From Acidobacteriota bacterium (GTDB taxonomy: Bacteria > Acidobacteriota > Vicinamibacteria > Vicinamibacterales > UBA2999): a stretch of 64,000 nt of DNA. A program made the translations under genes and the position numbers. Within the stretch, counting starts at the first letter, position 1. Every line of letters begins with the position of its first letter. The DNA is taken from contig JADZCN010000039.1 in the NCBI GenBank assembly GCA_020851565.1, positions 1 to 64,000 of the forward strand, read 5' to 3'. Of this stretch, positions 10,623 through 18,185 are shown in pieces. Below the pieces are notes generated by a model that did not search any database, was not told the DNA's origin, and saw only the letters and a list, made by a program, of their open reading frames with translations.

Positions 10623-12065
10623 TCACAGGGGCTCTCGGGTGGCCTCGGCCCCCGGCTCCTCGGCCGGCGGCAGTGCCCGGCGGCGCGCGGCGAGCAGTCG
10701 GGGGCCGGGCCGGTACGAGAGGTAGGCGTTCAGCGTGTGGTACGAGATGCCCAGCTTGCGGCAGGCCTCGCGCTTGTTGCCCCGGGAGCGCTCGAGCACG
10801 AGTCGCGCGTAGCGACTCCCCCAGGCACGCATGGTGTGCTCCTCGGCCGCCGATGGCATGAGCACCTCGGCGTACTCGCCCCGCAGGCTCACCGGCAGGT
10901 CGTCCAGCCGGATGTGGCGCGACTCGGCGATTGCGACCGCGCCCTCGATCATCCGCTCGAGCTCGCGGACGTTGCCGGGCCAGTCGTAGCTCATGAGCGC
11001 GTCGACCGCGGCCGGCGTCATGGTGTAGCGCCCGCGCGCGTGGTGGCGCGAGAGGAAGTACTGCGCGAGCTCGAGGATGTCGCCCTTCCTCACGCGCAGC
11101 GGCGCTACCATCACCTCCACGCCGCTCAGACGGTAGAAGAGGTCGGCACGGAACAGCCCGTGCGAGACGAGTCCGCTGAGGCTGCGGTTGGTCGCCGCCA
11201 CGATTCGGACGTCCACGCGACGGCTGCCGGTGCCGCCCACGCGCTCGACCGTGAGGTCCTGGATGGCGCGCAGCAGCTTGGCCTGCGCCGAGAGGGACAG
11301 GTCCGACACCTCGTCCAGGAACAGCGTGCCGCCGTCGGCGTGCTCGAACTTGCCGCGGCGGCCCCGGACGCCGGTGGCCGTGCGCTCCTCGATGCCGAAC
11401 AGCTCGGCCTCGAGCAGCGTCTCGACCAGCGCCGCGCAGTTGATGGCGACAAACGGCCCATGGCGCCGCCGGCTGCACGTGTGAATCTGCCGCGCCACCA
11501 GTTCCTTCCCGACCCCGCTCTCCCCCTCGATGAGGATGGTGAAGTCGGTGGAAGCCACGCGATCCACGCGCTCGCGCAACGCCTGCATGACCTCGCTCGA
11601 CCCGATGAGGGGCACGACCTCGTCCCGCGCGGGAGCGAGCGTGCCGGCGCCCCGTGGGAGCGCGGCGCGTTCGGCGTCGAGAACCAGTGCCGCGAGGCTG
11701 GCTGCGCTCTCGAGCAGCTGGCACGTCCACTCATCGGGCCGCGTGTCGGGCTCGAAACTCGCCTCGAGCAGGACGTGGCGTCCGCCGGCCCGCAGCGGGG
11801 CTGCAAACGCCGCGTAGTCGCGTGCGACGACCGGGTGCCCCGGCCGCACCGGAGGCCCGCCCACCCCCTCCGACACCCGCACGTGGCGGGCATGCGCCAG
11901 CACCGAGAGCCGTGAGGCCAGCGCCGCCGAGACATCCGACACGCGCCGGGCGTCGGTGACGTCTGACGCCATCTCGCGGACCAGAGCGTGAAGCCCCGGG
12001 CGGCGGTCGGCGCGGCGCGGCTGACGGCGGATGGGAATGACGACCGACCGTTCCATGCTGTGCAT
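10623..12065 (-). CDS. NtrC-type AAA+ transcriptional regulator with altered GAFTGA loop
   Basis: The product resembles sigma-54 enhancer-binding proteins: an N-terminal sensory region without a receiver (residues 1-155, possibly GAF-like), an AAA+ domain and a C-terminal Fis-type helix-turn-helix (REACRKLGISYHTL). The AAA+ core has Walker A GESGVGKE (181-188), Walker B GGTLFLDEV and the WPGNVREL segment. The L1 loop that contacts sigma-54 reads RTATGV (228-233) instead of GAFTGA, retaining only the Thr and the following Gly. I chose the ATG at 12065 (480 residues) because AGGGGGAA lies 5 nt upstream. A sigma-54-like promoter sits 33 nt upstream. Neighbouring PilZ, pseudopilin and ComEA genes suggest control of surface or pilus functions; this is inference. 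Confidence 0.85.
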   Translation of the reverse strand: MHSMERSVVIPIRRQPRRADRRPGLHALVREMASDVTDARRVSDVSAALASRLSVLAHARHVRVSEGVGGPPVRPGHPVVARDYAAFAAPLRAGGRHVLLEASFEPDTRPDEWTCQLLESAASLAALVLDAERAALPRGAGTLAPARDEVVPLIGSSEVMQALRERVDRVASTDFTILIEGESGVGKELVARQIHTCSRRRHGPFVAINCAALVETLLEAELFGIEERTATGVRGRRGKFEHADGGTLFLDEVSDLSLSAQAKLLRAIQDLTVERVGGTGSRRVDVRIVAATNRSLSGLVSHGLFRADLFYRLSGVEVMVAPLRVRKGDILELAQYFLSRHHARGRYTMTPAAVDALMSYDWPGNVRELERMIEGAVAIAESRHIRLDDLPVSLRGEYAEVLMPSAAEEHTMRAWGSRYARLVLERSRGNKREACRKLGISYHTLNAYLSYRPGPRLLAARRRALPPAEEPGAEATREPL

Positions 12066-12097
12066 CGGTTCCCCCTGTGACGAGTGCAGGGACCGTC

Positions 12098-12113
12098 TCC
12101 AAGGGCGGTGCCA
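12098..12113 (-). promoter_or_regulatory. Candidate sigma-54 (-24/-12) promoter
   Basis: Read on the minus strand the site is TGGCAC-N5-TTGGA, matching the sigma-54 consensus TGGCAC-N5-TTGCA except for G in place of the -12 C. The spacing between the two elements is exact. The predicted transcript would begin about 20-25 nt before the ATG at 12065, leaving room for the visible ribosome-binding site. The -12 mismatch keeps this tentative. Confidence 0.4.
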
Positions 12114-12209
12114 GTCCCGGCGCCGCATGATTTCCGCGTGATTTCTTCGAGGGCCGTCCTACACACGACAGCCAGGCGCCTCAACGCGGGTAGTAAGTTC
12201 CCGAACAAA

Positions 12210-12560
12210 TCAGTCAACCTGGAGTGATGGGTAGTTACTACCCTCGCGCATCCGCGGCTCGGTCTCGAACTCGATGACGCCCTCGAAACAGAGCGGCGAC
12301 AGCTGTATCACCCGGCAGCGCCCGATGTGTCCGGAGACGAGGCATCGCTCCTCCGTGGCGTGCGCCACCAGCTGGATTTCCGCCCGTCGCCCGGGGCGAA
12401 GGCGGGCGGGCGAGGCCACTCGCACCCCGTGAGGCGCGAGATCGATGATCCGCACCGGGACGCCGGGACGTAGCACGGCCTCCGCCCTCCAGGGCCCCTG
12501 CTCGGGCCGCACACGCACCGCCCGGCGCCGCTCACGCTCCTGGTTGCCTAGGGTTGCCAC
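12210..12560 (-). CDS. PilZ-domain protein
   Basis: A 116-residue protein that is essentially one PilZ beta-barrel, the fold that binds cyclic di-GMP. The RxxxR-like motif is present (RRRAVRVR, residues 11-18). The second motif, normally (D/N)xSxxG, reads DLAPHG (residues 40-45), with Ala in place of Ser, so nucleotide binding may be weakened. The start overlaps the end of the pseudopilin gene by 13 nt, so the two are cotranslated. A second PilZ gene lies at 13797-14267. A perfect 15-bp palindrome (12229-12243) falls in its last codons. Confidence 0.8.
   Translation of the reverse strand: MATLGNQERERRRAVRVRPEQGPWRAEAVLRPGVPVRIIDLAPHGVRVASPARLRPGRRAEIQLVAHATEERCLVSGHIGRCRVIQLSPLCFEGVIEFETEPRMREGSNYPSLQVD
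12229..12243. promoter_or_regulatory. 15-bp perfect palindrome GGGTAGTTACTACCC
   Basis: Seven-base arms flank a single central base. A half-related copy, GGGTAGTAA, lies 33 nt away at 12188-12196, between the PilZ stop and the regulator's start. The pair could be an operator for the adjacent regulator gene, or a weak terminator after the PilZ gene. There is no direct evidence for either. Confidence 0.35.
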
Positions 12561-13138
12561 GTGCCGGCCCCCGCCTCGAAACGCAGTACCCGCATGCGCC
12601 CCGTGCTGCCCATGATGCGCACGGCGAACTGGGGCCCACGGGCTGCGGCCACGTACAGGGTGCCCGCGGTGGCCGAGCCGGTCGGACTGAACGAGAGCAG
12701 CGAGGACCGCCCGACGCGAATCGGATCGCTGCCGGTTTCGAGCGTGCCGCTGCCGCCCACGTCGGGCACGGGCTGATTGACCCGCAGCGCCACGCCCCGG
12801 GCATGGGTGCCCAGGCGGTCGGGCGGACCGAGTGGCAAATCGATCCCCTGGTCGATGTCGCGCACGAGGACGCCGTTGCCGTTACCGTCGGCGAACAGCT
12901 GTACAACGGCCTGCTCCCCCTCGACCTCGAACCGAACGGCGACCGAGGTGCCGCGACGCAAGGCCTCCAGTTGCGCCTGCTTCAGCGACGCCGCCAGGTA
13001 GTGCGCGCCGGCGGTGGCACGCTCGTGTTCCATCGCGCCGGCGACCACCGGGAGGGTGGTCGCCGACACCAGGACCGACAGGGCCGTGACCGCCAGCACA
13101 TCGACGAGCGCGTGCCCTCGGGGGCTACTGGCCGGCAC
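12548..13138 (-). CDS. Type II secretion / type IV pilus-like pseudopilin (GspH/FimT type)
   Basis: The N terminus, RGHALVDVLAVTALSVLV, is a class III prepilin signal: a short basic leader, Gly before the processing point and a hydrophobic helix. The usual Phe at +1 is His, and Glu5 is Asp. The remaining 170 or so residues form a beta-rich domain with a glycine-rich loop (DGNGNGVLVRDIDQGID) typical of minor pseudopilins. The GTG at 13138 is chosen: it follows AGGGGGAGAAGG and gives a 196-residue protein with a 9-residue leader, overlapping the ComEA stop by 14 nt. A longer frame to 13204 adds an Arg/Ser-rich shadow. Processing by a PilD-type peptidase is inferred. Confidence 0.75.
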   Translation of the reverse strand: MPASSPRGHALVDVLAVTALSVLVSATTLPVVAGAMEHERATAGAHYLAASLKQAQLEALRRGTSVAVRFEVEGEQAVVQLFADGNGNGVLVRDIDQGIDLPLGPPDRLGTHARGVALRVNQPVPDVGGSGTLETGSDPIRVGRSSLLSFSPTGSATAGTLYVAAARGPQFAVRIMGSTGRMRVLRFEAGAGTWQP

Positions 13139-13451
13139 CCGCCTTCTCCCCCTTGGAGGCCACGGCGATGAGCGGCTTGAGGCGCAGGAAGCTCTTCTCG
13201 CCAATGCCCTTCACGTTCATCAGCTCTTCGATCTTCTTGAAGCCGCCGCTCTTCTGCCGGTACTCGATGATGCGCTCGGCCGTGCGCCGGCCGATGCCCG
13301 GCAGCGATTCCAGGTCGGCAACGCTGGCCGTGTTCAGGTCGATCGTGGCCGTCCGAGCCGCCGCCGGCGGTTGCTGGGCCAGCACCGCCGGGGCGGCGGC
13401 CAGCACCGCCATTGCTCCAACGAAGACGAATCCGAGGATGTACTTCGCCAT
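13125..13451 (-). CDS. ComEA-like helix-hairpin-helix protein, exported
   Basis: The 108-residue protein starts with a signal peptide (MAKYILGFVFVGAMAVLAA, cleavage near AVLAQ). It then carries one tandem helix-hairpin-helix DNA-binding domain (LNTASVADLESLPGIG, then MNVKGIGEKSFLRLKP). That is the ComEA domain, which binds incoming DNA in the periplasm or at the surface during natural transformation. The ATG at 13451 has a clear AGGGAGG site, and upstream codons of the longer frame are shadow. Its pairing with a pseudopilin fits a pilus/DNA-uptake role, but solo ComEA-domain proteins also occur outside competence systems. Confidence 0.85.
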   Translation of the reverse strand: MAKYILGFVFVGAMAVLAAAPAVLAQQPPAAARTATIDLNTASVADLESLPGIGRRTAERIIEYRQKSGGFKKIEELMNVKGIGEKSFLRLKPLIAVASKGEKAGAGQ

Positions 13452-13464
13452 GGGTCCTCCCTGT

Positions 13465-13482
13465 CGCACGAACCTTCGTGCG
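13465..13482. promoter_or_regulatory. Perfect hairpin in the ComEA 5' leader
   Basis: CGCACGAA-CC-TTCGTGCG forms eight base pairs with a two-base centre, immediately upstream of the AGGGAGG ribosome-binding site. It could be an operator or a leader hairpin limiting translation. Confidence 0.45.
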
Positions 13483-13736
13483 GAAGGACCGGAGATCCCA
13501 GCCTGTGGACAGCGGAGGTCTGGGGCGCCAGCCAGGGGCCGGGAATCGTCCGGTCGCCTGGAGTAGAGCAACGCCCGCGCCGCGGATGGGCAGCGACCGC
13601 AAGTCCCTGAGCCTGAAGTGTTTGTGAGAGGAGTCCGCTTCGACGCCGAGGATGGAACGCGAGCCGCGCTGCTAACCGCGGTTGCCAGCCCGTCACGGCT
13701 GGGCATGAAACAGGCCGAGAATCGCGTAGAAGCGCT

Positions 13737-13772
13737 GGTAACGCGGGTTGCGCGGCGGCAACCGCCGTTACC
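13737..13772. terminator. Long hairpin downstream of the second PilZ gene
   Basis: Two 15-base arms (13737-13751 and 13758-13772) pair at 13 of 15 positions, GGTAACG and GGTTGC blocks against their complements, around a 6-base loop. It lies 25 nt past the stop of the leftward PilZ gene, so it could end that transcript. No T-run follows. Confidence 0.4.
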
Positions 13773-13796
13773 CCGACCTCATGCGGCAGCCCGAAA

Positions 13797-14267
13797 TCAG
13801 GCCGTGCGCGCGCTGGCGACGAATGGCTGGAGCGCCTCCATGGATAGTTCGCGATCGAACTCCAGCGCGCCGCGGTACATGAGCGGGTTCAGGCTCGCCA
13901 CATGGCAGCGCCGGACTCGACCGGCCATCTGCAGCCGTTCCTGGGTCTCGGTGACCGTGAACACGATCTCCACCGGCAGGCCGATGTGAAGGCGGATGGG
14001 CGACTCGATGAGGACGCCCCTGGGTCCGATGTCTGCGACGCGCACGTCCGTCCCCAGGCGCAGCCGCGCCGTGTCGGACAGCCCGGTCTGTTCCGGACTC
14101 AACCGCGCCGAGCCTCGCCGATCCTCGGATGGCCTCGGCGCCGGGGCGTTCCCCGAACTGGCGTGGAGCAGGCGGATGCGCGACCCCGCTCGCCGCCCCA
14201 GCGTGGCGGATGGCCTGTCTGGATTCAGACCCAGTAGTGCCAGCGTCGTGGCATCAATGGCAGCCAT
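13797..14267 (-). CDS. PilZ-domain protein
   Basis: The 156-residue protein has a variable N-terminal half (about residues 1-65) and a C-terminal PilZ-like barrel. The barrel includes RLRLGTDVRVADIGPRGVL, where DIGPRG stands in place of (D/N)xSxxG, and RMAGRVRRCHV-like strands near the end. As in the neighbouring PilZ protein, the motif serine is absent, so cyclic di-GMP binding is uncertain. It may instead be a PilZ-fold scaffold. It is separated from the ComEA gene by 345 bp and probably has its own promoter. Confidence 0.7.
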   Translation of the reverse strand: MAAIDATTLALLGLNPDRPSATLGRRAGSRIRLLHASSGNAPAPRPSEDRRGSARLSPEQTGLSDTARLRLGTDVRVADIGPRGVLIESPIRLHIGLPVEIVFTVTETQERLQMAGRVRRCHVASLNPLMYRGALEFDRELSMEALQPFVASARTA

Positions 14268-14274
14268 GTCGTTT

Positions 14275-14303
14275 AAAGTACGCTAAAAGACGCTATAGTG
14301 CAA
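14275..14303 (-). promoter_or_regulatory. Possible promoter for the second PilZ gene
   Basis: On the minus strand TTGCAC (14298-14303) and TACTTT (14275-14280) are 17 nt apart, in an AT-rich island unusual for this window. The -10 ends only 7 nt before the ATG at 14267 and no Shine-Dalgarno sequence is visible, so the message might be leaderless. The element matches are modest. Confidence 0.3.
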
Positions 14304-14435
14304 TGTTAAACACGAAGTCCTCGACCTCATAGAGGCTTTCCAGGACGGCTCCGTCAGCCTCTCGAACGGCAGAGCAAAGTCTGCGCCACCGCGGACAACC
14401 AGCCTGCCACGACTTCTGGTAGTCTCAATATCTCA

Positions 14436-15659
14436 ATGCGCGTCAAGCTCTTAGGCCTCGTCGCGCGGCTGGCCCTGGCCCTGATGGCCGTGGGAACGCT
14501 GGACGCGCAGGTGCCACGAATTGTCGCCATCGGTGACATTCACGGCGCGCTCGAGCCATTCGTTGGCATCCTCCGCGCCGCCGGCCTGATCGACGCCCAA
14601 CGACAGTGGATCGGAGGCTCGGCCACGCTCGTCCAGACGGGCGACTACACCGATCGCGGTCCAGAGGTGCGCGCCGTGATGGATCTGCTGATGGCGCTCG
14701 AGCCCCAGGCGGCAGCCGCCCGCGGACGCGTCATCGCCTTGCTGGGCAACCATGAAGTCCTGAACCTCCTCGGCGAGCAACGCGACGTCACGCCCGAGAT
14801 CTACGCAACGTTCGCGGACGCGCAGTCGGAGGCACGCCGCGAGGCGGCGTTCGAACAATACGCGGCCCTCGGCGCCGCGCGCGCGAAAGCTCGCGCAACC
14901 GTGTCGGAGGTCTACACGCAGCCACGCGAGGCCTGGATGGCCGCGCATCCCCCGGGCTGGCTCGAGTACCGCGAAGCGTTCAGCCCGAAGGGGCGGTACG
15001 GCGCCTGGCTCCGCCGGCGTCCCATCTCGGCGCAGGTGGCCGGCACATTGTTCATGCACGCCGGCCTGAACCCGACGACGCCCGGCGATGACCGCGCGTC
15101 GGATGCAGAGTCGCGCGTCCGCGCGCAGATCGCCCGCATGGATCGCTTCCTCGACCGCCTCGTGGATGCGAAGCTGGCCCTGCCCTTCTTCACGCTCAAC
15201 GAGATGCTGCAGGTGGCCGCGGGAGAAATCCGCGCGGTCAACGCCATCGTCGCGGAGGCGAAGCAAAAGGGCACGGCACCCGATCTGCGCGGGTTCGATA
15301 TCGGCCTCGTTCGCGAGGGCGCGGAGGTGGTCACCATCGGCGAGTGGGACGTACTGGCCGAGCAGGGCCCGCTCTGGTACCGCGGCTATGCCCTCGCCAC
15401 CGACGACACCCTGGCCGGGCCCCTCGAGGCGCTGCTCACGCGCCACAACGCCACGCGGATTGTCGTCGCGCACTCGCCCCTGCAGGCGCGGCGGATCGTC
15501 ACGCGCCTGAGCGGTGCCATCGTGTTGATCGACACGGGCATGCTGGCCAGCACCTACAAGGGGCGGGCCTCCGCCCTCGAGATCGTCGGGACCCAGCTCA
15601 CGGCCATCTACGAGGACGGCCGGAGGCCGCTCTCCCAGGCACCCGCGGCGCAACCTTAG
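14436..15659 (+). CDS. Exported metallophosphoesterase (calcineurin-like, Shewanella-type phosphatase)
   Basis: The 407-residue protein has a signal peptide ending near TLDAQ. It then shows the calcineurin-like motifs in order: GDIHG (about residue 33), GDYTDRG (71), GNHE (109) and later histidines in FMHAG and VVAHSP. These bind a dinuclear metal centre that hydrolyses phosphomonoesters. The arrangement resembles Shewanella-like protein phosphatases. The export signal places it in the periplasm or outside. No Shine-Dalgarno sequence is seen before the ATG. It converges on the qhp operon with only 12 nt between stop codons. The substrate is unknown. Confidence 0.88.
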   Translation: MRVKLLGLVARLALALMAVGTLDAQVPRIVAIGDIHGALEPFVGILRAAGLIDAQRQWIGGSATLVQTGDYTDRGPEVRAVMDLLMALEPQAAAARGRVIALLGNHEVLNLLGEQRDVTPEIYATFADAQSEARREAAFEQYAALGAARAKARATVSEVYTQPREAWMAAHPPGWLEYREAFSPKGRYGAWLRRRPISAQVAGTLFMHAGLNPTTPGDDRASDAESRVRAQIARMDRFLDRLVDAKLALPFFTLNEMLQVAAGEIRAVNAIVAEAKQKGTAPDLRGFDIGLVREGAEVVTIGEWDVLAEQGPLWYRGYALATDDTLAGPLEALLTRHNATRIVVAHSPLQARRIVTRLSGAIVLIDTGMLASTYKGRASALEIVGTQLTAIYEDGRRPLSQAPAAQP

Positions 15660-15671
15660 CAGGGCCCGTGG

Positions 15672-16358
15672 TCACGGGGAGAGGGGCTCGATGGCCAGCG
15701 CCAGCAGGCCCGTCGCGTTGGCCACGGCGAAACTCAACCCCTTCAGGTTGCGCTCCGGCGAGACGCCGGGGACGGGCCGCGGGAATCCGGACGCGCGCAC
15801 CCGCAGGCCCCGCGTGCCCTCGGCGCCGGCCTCAATCACGCAGGTGTCCCTCGACAGGGACCAGTCCAGGCGCACCGATACCACATCGTCCAGCGTGCCG
15901 GGCAGCCACCGGACGCCGTTCTCCTCGCCGGCGGCCACGATCCACGCACCCGCCGCGATCGCACGCCCCACGGCGGCTTCGAGCGCCGGCCGGTGCTCGG
16001 GCTTTGCGGTGCCCAGGCTCAGGTTGATGAGGTGCGGCTGGCGCGTCAGGGCCCAGTCGATGGCGCTGACGAGCGCGGTGATGGGAGCATCCAGCCGCCG
16101 CTCGAAGACGCGCGCCGCCCACACGTCGGCGCCCGGCGCCTTCTCCCGGATGACAGCTGTGACCGCGGTGCCGTGGCCCAGGCGATCCACGAAGTCCACG
16201 CCGATGCCGCCCTCCACGTCCACGCTCACGCCGCCGGCCACGCCGCCCACGTGCGGATGCGACGAGTACACGCCGCTGTCGATGACGACGATGCGGACGC
16301 CGCGGCCCGTGCGGGGCCTGAGGCTGTGCAGGTGCAGGGGGCCGTTGAGCGCCAGCAT
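15672..16358 (-). CDS. qhpE: QhpE-like subtilisin-family protease (QHNDH gamma-peptide leader peptidase)
   Basis: In studied qhp operons, QhpE is a cytoplasmic subtilisin-like protease that removes the leader of the crosslinked gamma subunit. This 228-residue protein has no signal peptide or prodomain, as expected. The S8 catalytic triad is D28 (VIDSGV), H62 (GHGTAV) and S209 (GLSFAV). The oxyanion-hole region reads AAGEENG rather than the usual AAGN, so the Asn is shifted or replaced. The ATG at 16358 is preceded by the end of qhpF; longer frames are shadow. It is the last gene of the operon. The family assignment rests on the motifs plus the operon. Confidence 0.85.
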   Translation of the reverse strand: MLALNGPLHLHSLRPRTGRGVRIVVIDSGVYSSHPHVGGVAGGVSVDVEGGIGVDFVDRLGHGTAVTAVIREKAPGADVWAARVFERRLDAPITALVSAIDWALTRQPHLINLSLGTAKPEHRPALEAAVGRAIAAGAWIVAAGEENGVRWLPGTLDDVVSVRLDWSLSRDTCVIEAGAEGTRGLRVRASGFPRPVPGVSPERNLKGLSFAVANATGLLALAIEPLSP

Positions 16359-16393
16359 TCGTGTCGTGATCCTGTGACGAGGCCCTCGCGCGG

Positions 16394-18178
16394 TCAGTGC
16401 GCGACGCCGGGCCGGGCCGCTGTGGCGAAAAGGCGGGCAAAGAGGCCCGCCTGCTCGATGAGGTCCTCGGGCCGGCCCACCTGGGCCACGCGCGCCCCAT
16501 CGAGCACGATGACCCGATCCGCGCTCATCGCCACGTCGCGCCGGTGCGAGATGATGAGCGTCGTGCGCCCGCGCATCACCGCGCGATAGCCTTCGACGAC
16601 GGCGCGCTCGGAGATGGGGTCCAGGGCGGCGGTGGGCTCGTCGAGGACGAGCACGGACGGGTTGGCCAGGAATGCCCGCGCCACGGCCAGGCGCTGGCGC
16701 TCGCCGGCGGAGAGCTGGAGGCCGCGCTCGCCCACCACGGTCTCGTACTTCTGCGGCAGGCTCTCGATGAACGACGCCACCCCGGCTGCGCCGGCCGCCT
16801 GCCGGATGGCTTCGTCGAGCCCCGCCGCCGTCCGCGGCACGCCCCCGGGGCCGTCCGCCAGCCCGTACCGCATGTTCTCGGCGATCGTCGCGTGCAGGAG
16901 CGTCGGCTCCTGCTCCACCAGCACGACGTGGCGGCGCACGTCGGCCAGGCGCAGCGTCCGCAGGTCGTGGCCATCCAGGCGGACGGTGCCGCGATCCGGG
17001 TCGATCAGGCGGAGCAGGAGCGCGGCGATCGTGGACTTCCCGCTGCCGCTCGCGCCGACGATGGCCACCGAGGTTCCGGGCCGCACGTCGAAACTCACGT
17101 TGTCCAGCACCGGCAGGCCACGCTCGGTCGCCAGTGACACCTGCTCGAAGGCGAGCTCGCCGCGCACCTCCGGCACCGCGATCGCCGAGGCCGCTTCCTG
17201 CACGTCCACCGGCGCGTCCAGCAACTCGAGCACGCGGCGCCACGACACCTTGGCAGTGGCCAGCGCGGTGTACAGCCCCATCAGCGCCTGGACGGGCGCC
17301 ATGACACGCATCTGGTAGGCAATGAACGCGGCGAACGTGCCGAGCGTCAGCGTCCCTTCGACCACTCTCCACCCGCCGTAGAGAAACACGGCCGATGCGC
17401 CCAGCGACAGCAGCATCCCGGGCAGGCCGCCAGCCAGGTAGCTCACGCGCTGCATCCCCATCAGCGCATCGATGAACCGATCATTGAACTGGCGGAATCG
17501 GCTCGACTCGCGCTGCTGCGCGTTGGAGGACACCACGAGCGTGTGCGCCTGCAGCGTCTCGATGAGGAAGCTGCCGATGTCGGCGCTCCGCTGGCGGAGC
17601 AGCGCGACCCGCGCCTCCAGGAGCCGCCGGTAGTAGACCAGCGCCCACAGGCTCACCGGCATCACCGCCGCTGTCAGCAGCGCCAGCTTCCAGTCCAGCC
17701 AGATCAGCATGACCGCGCATCCGACCAGGAACAGGATGTTGCCGACCCACGCCAGGGCCGCCTCTGCCGCCACGCGCTGGATCTCGCCGATGTCGCTGTT
17801 GATGCGCGCGACGATGTCGCCCAGGCGCGTCCGCGCGTAGAAGCGCGGCGACAGCCGCTGCAGGTGCTGGTAGAGCGCGAGGCGCATGTCGAAGAGGATC
17901 TCCGCCGACACCCGCGTGTAGCGCAGGCCGCTCACGACGTTCAGGACGTAACTGAAGACCCCCAGGCCCGCGAACAGCAGGACGATGCGCTGCAGCGCGG
18001 CCAGATCGCGCCCGAGGAGGGCGCGATCGACCAGGTCCTTGGTGAGGTACGGAGTGACGAGCGAGACACCCGTGCTGACGAGGCTGATCGCCATCACCAG
18101 CACGAGGCGGCGCCAGTAGGGCGCGAGGTAGGCGAAGGCCCGCCGCAGATCCGCGTCGGCGGCGGGACGGGAGGTCAC
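16394..18178 (-). CDS. qhpF: QhpF-like ABC transporter (permease-ATPase fusion)
   Basis: A 594-residue half-transporter with an N-terminal six-helix ABC exporter domain (about residues 1-330) and a C-terminal ATPase. The ATPase has Walker A GASGSGKST, signature LSAGERQRL, Walker B VLVLDEPTAALD and the switch His in ISHRRD. In QHNDH-producing bacteria, QhpF is needed to move the crosslinked gamma peptide across the membrane. It starts 7 nt after qhpB, consistent with that job. Without the operon it would be called a generic lipid/peptide exporter. Confidence 0.88.
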   Translation of the reverse strand: MTSRPAADADLRRAFAYLAPYWRRLVLVMAISLVSTGVSLVTPYLTKDLVDRALLGRDLAALQRIVLLFAGLGVFSYVLNVVSGLRYTRVSAEILFDMRLALYQHLQRLSPRFYARTRLGDIVARINSDIGEIQRVAAEAALAWVGNILFLVGCAVMLIWLDWKLALLTAAVMPVSLWALVYYRRLLEARVALLRQRSADIGSFLIETLQAHTLVVSSNAQQRESSRFRQFNDRFIDALMGMQRVSYLAGGLPGMLLSLGASAVFLYGGWRVVEGTLTLGTFAAFIAYQMRVMAPVQALMGLYTALATAKVSWRRVLELLDAPVDVQEAASAIAVPEVRGELAFEQVSLATERGLPVLDNVSFDVRPGTSVAIVGASGSGKSTIAALLLRLIDPDRGTVRLDGHDLRTLRLADVRRHVVLVEQEPTLLHATIAENMRYGLADGPGGVPRTAAGLDEAIRQAAGAAGVASFIESLPQKYETVVGERGLQLSAGERQRLAVARAFLANPSVLVLDEPTAALDPISERAVVEGYRAVMRGRTTLIISHRRDVAMSADRVIVLDGARVAQVGRPEDLIEQAGLFARLFATAARPGVAH

Positions 18179-18185
18179 GACGCCC

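Larger units (their letters stand above)
13452..13796. other. 345-bp gene-free spacer
   Basis: No convincing coding frame was found. It holds the leader hairpin at 13465-13482 and a long hairpin at 13737-13772. The presumed promoter of the ComEA-pseudopilin-PilZ unit should lie here, but no clear -35/-10 or sigma-54 site could be picked out. Confidence 0.5.

Noticed and set aside
15672-17372. 566-codon frame joining the subtilase to upstream sequence
   Set aside because: The N-terminal 338 codons are antiphase to the ABC transporter. The subtilase begins at the ATG at 16358.
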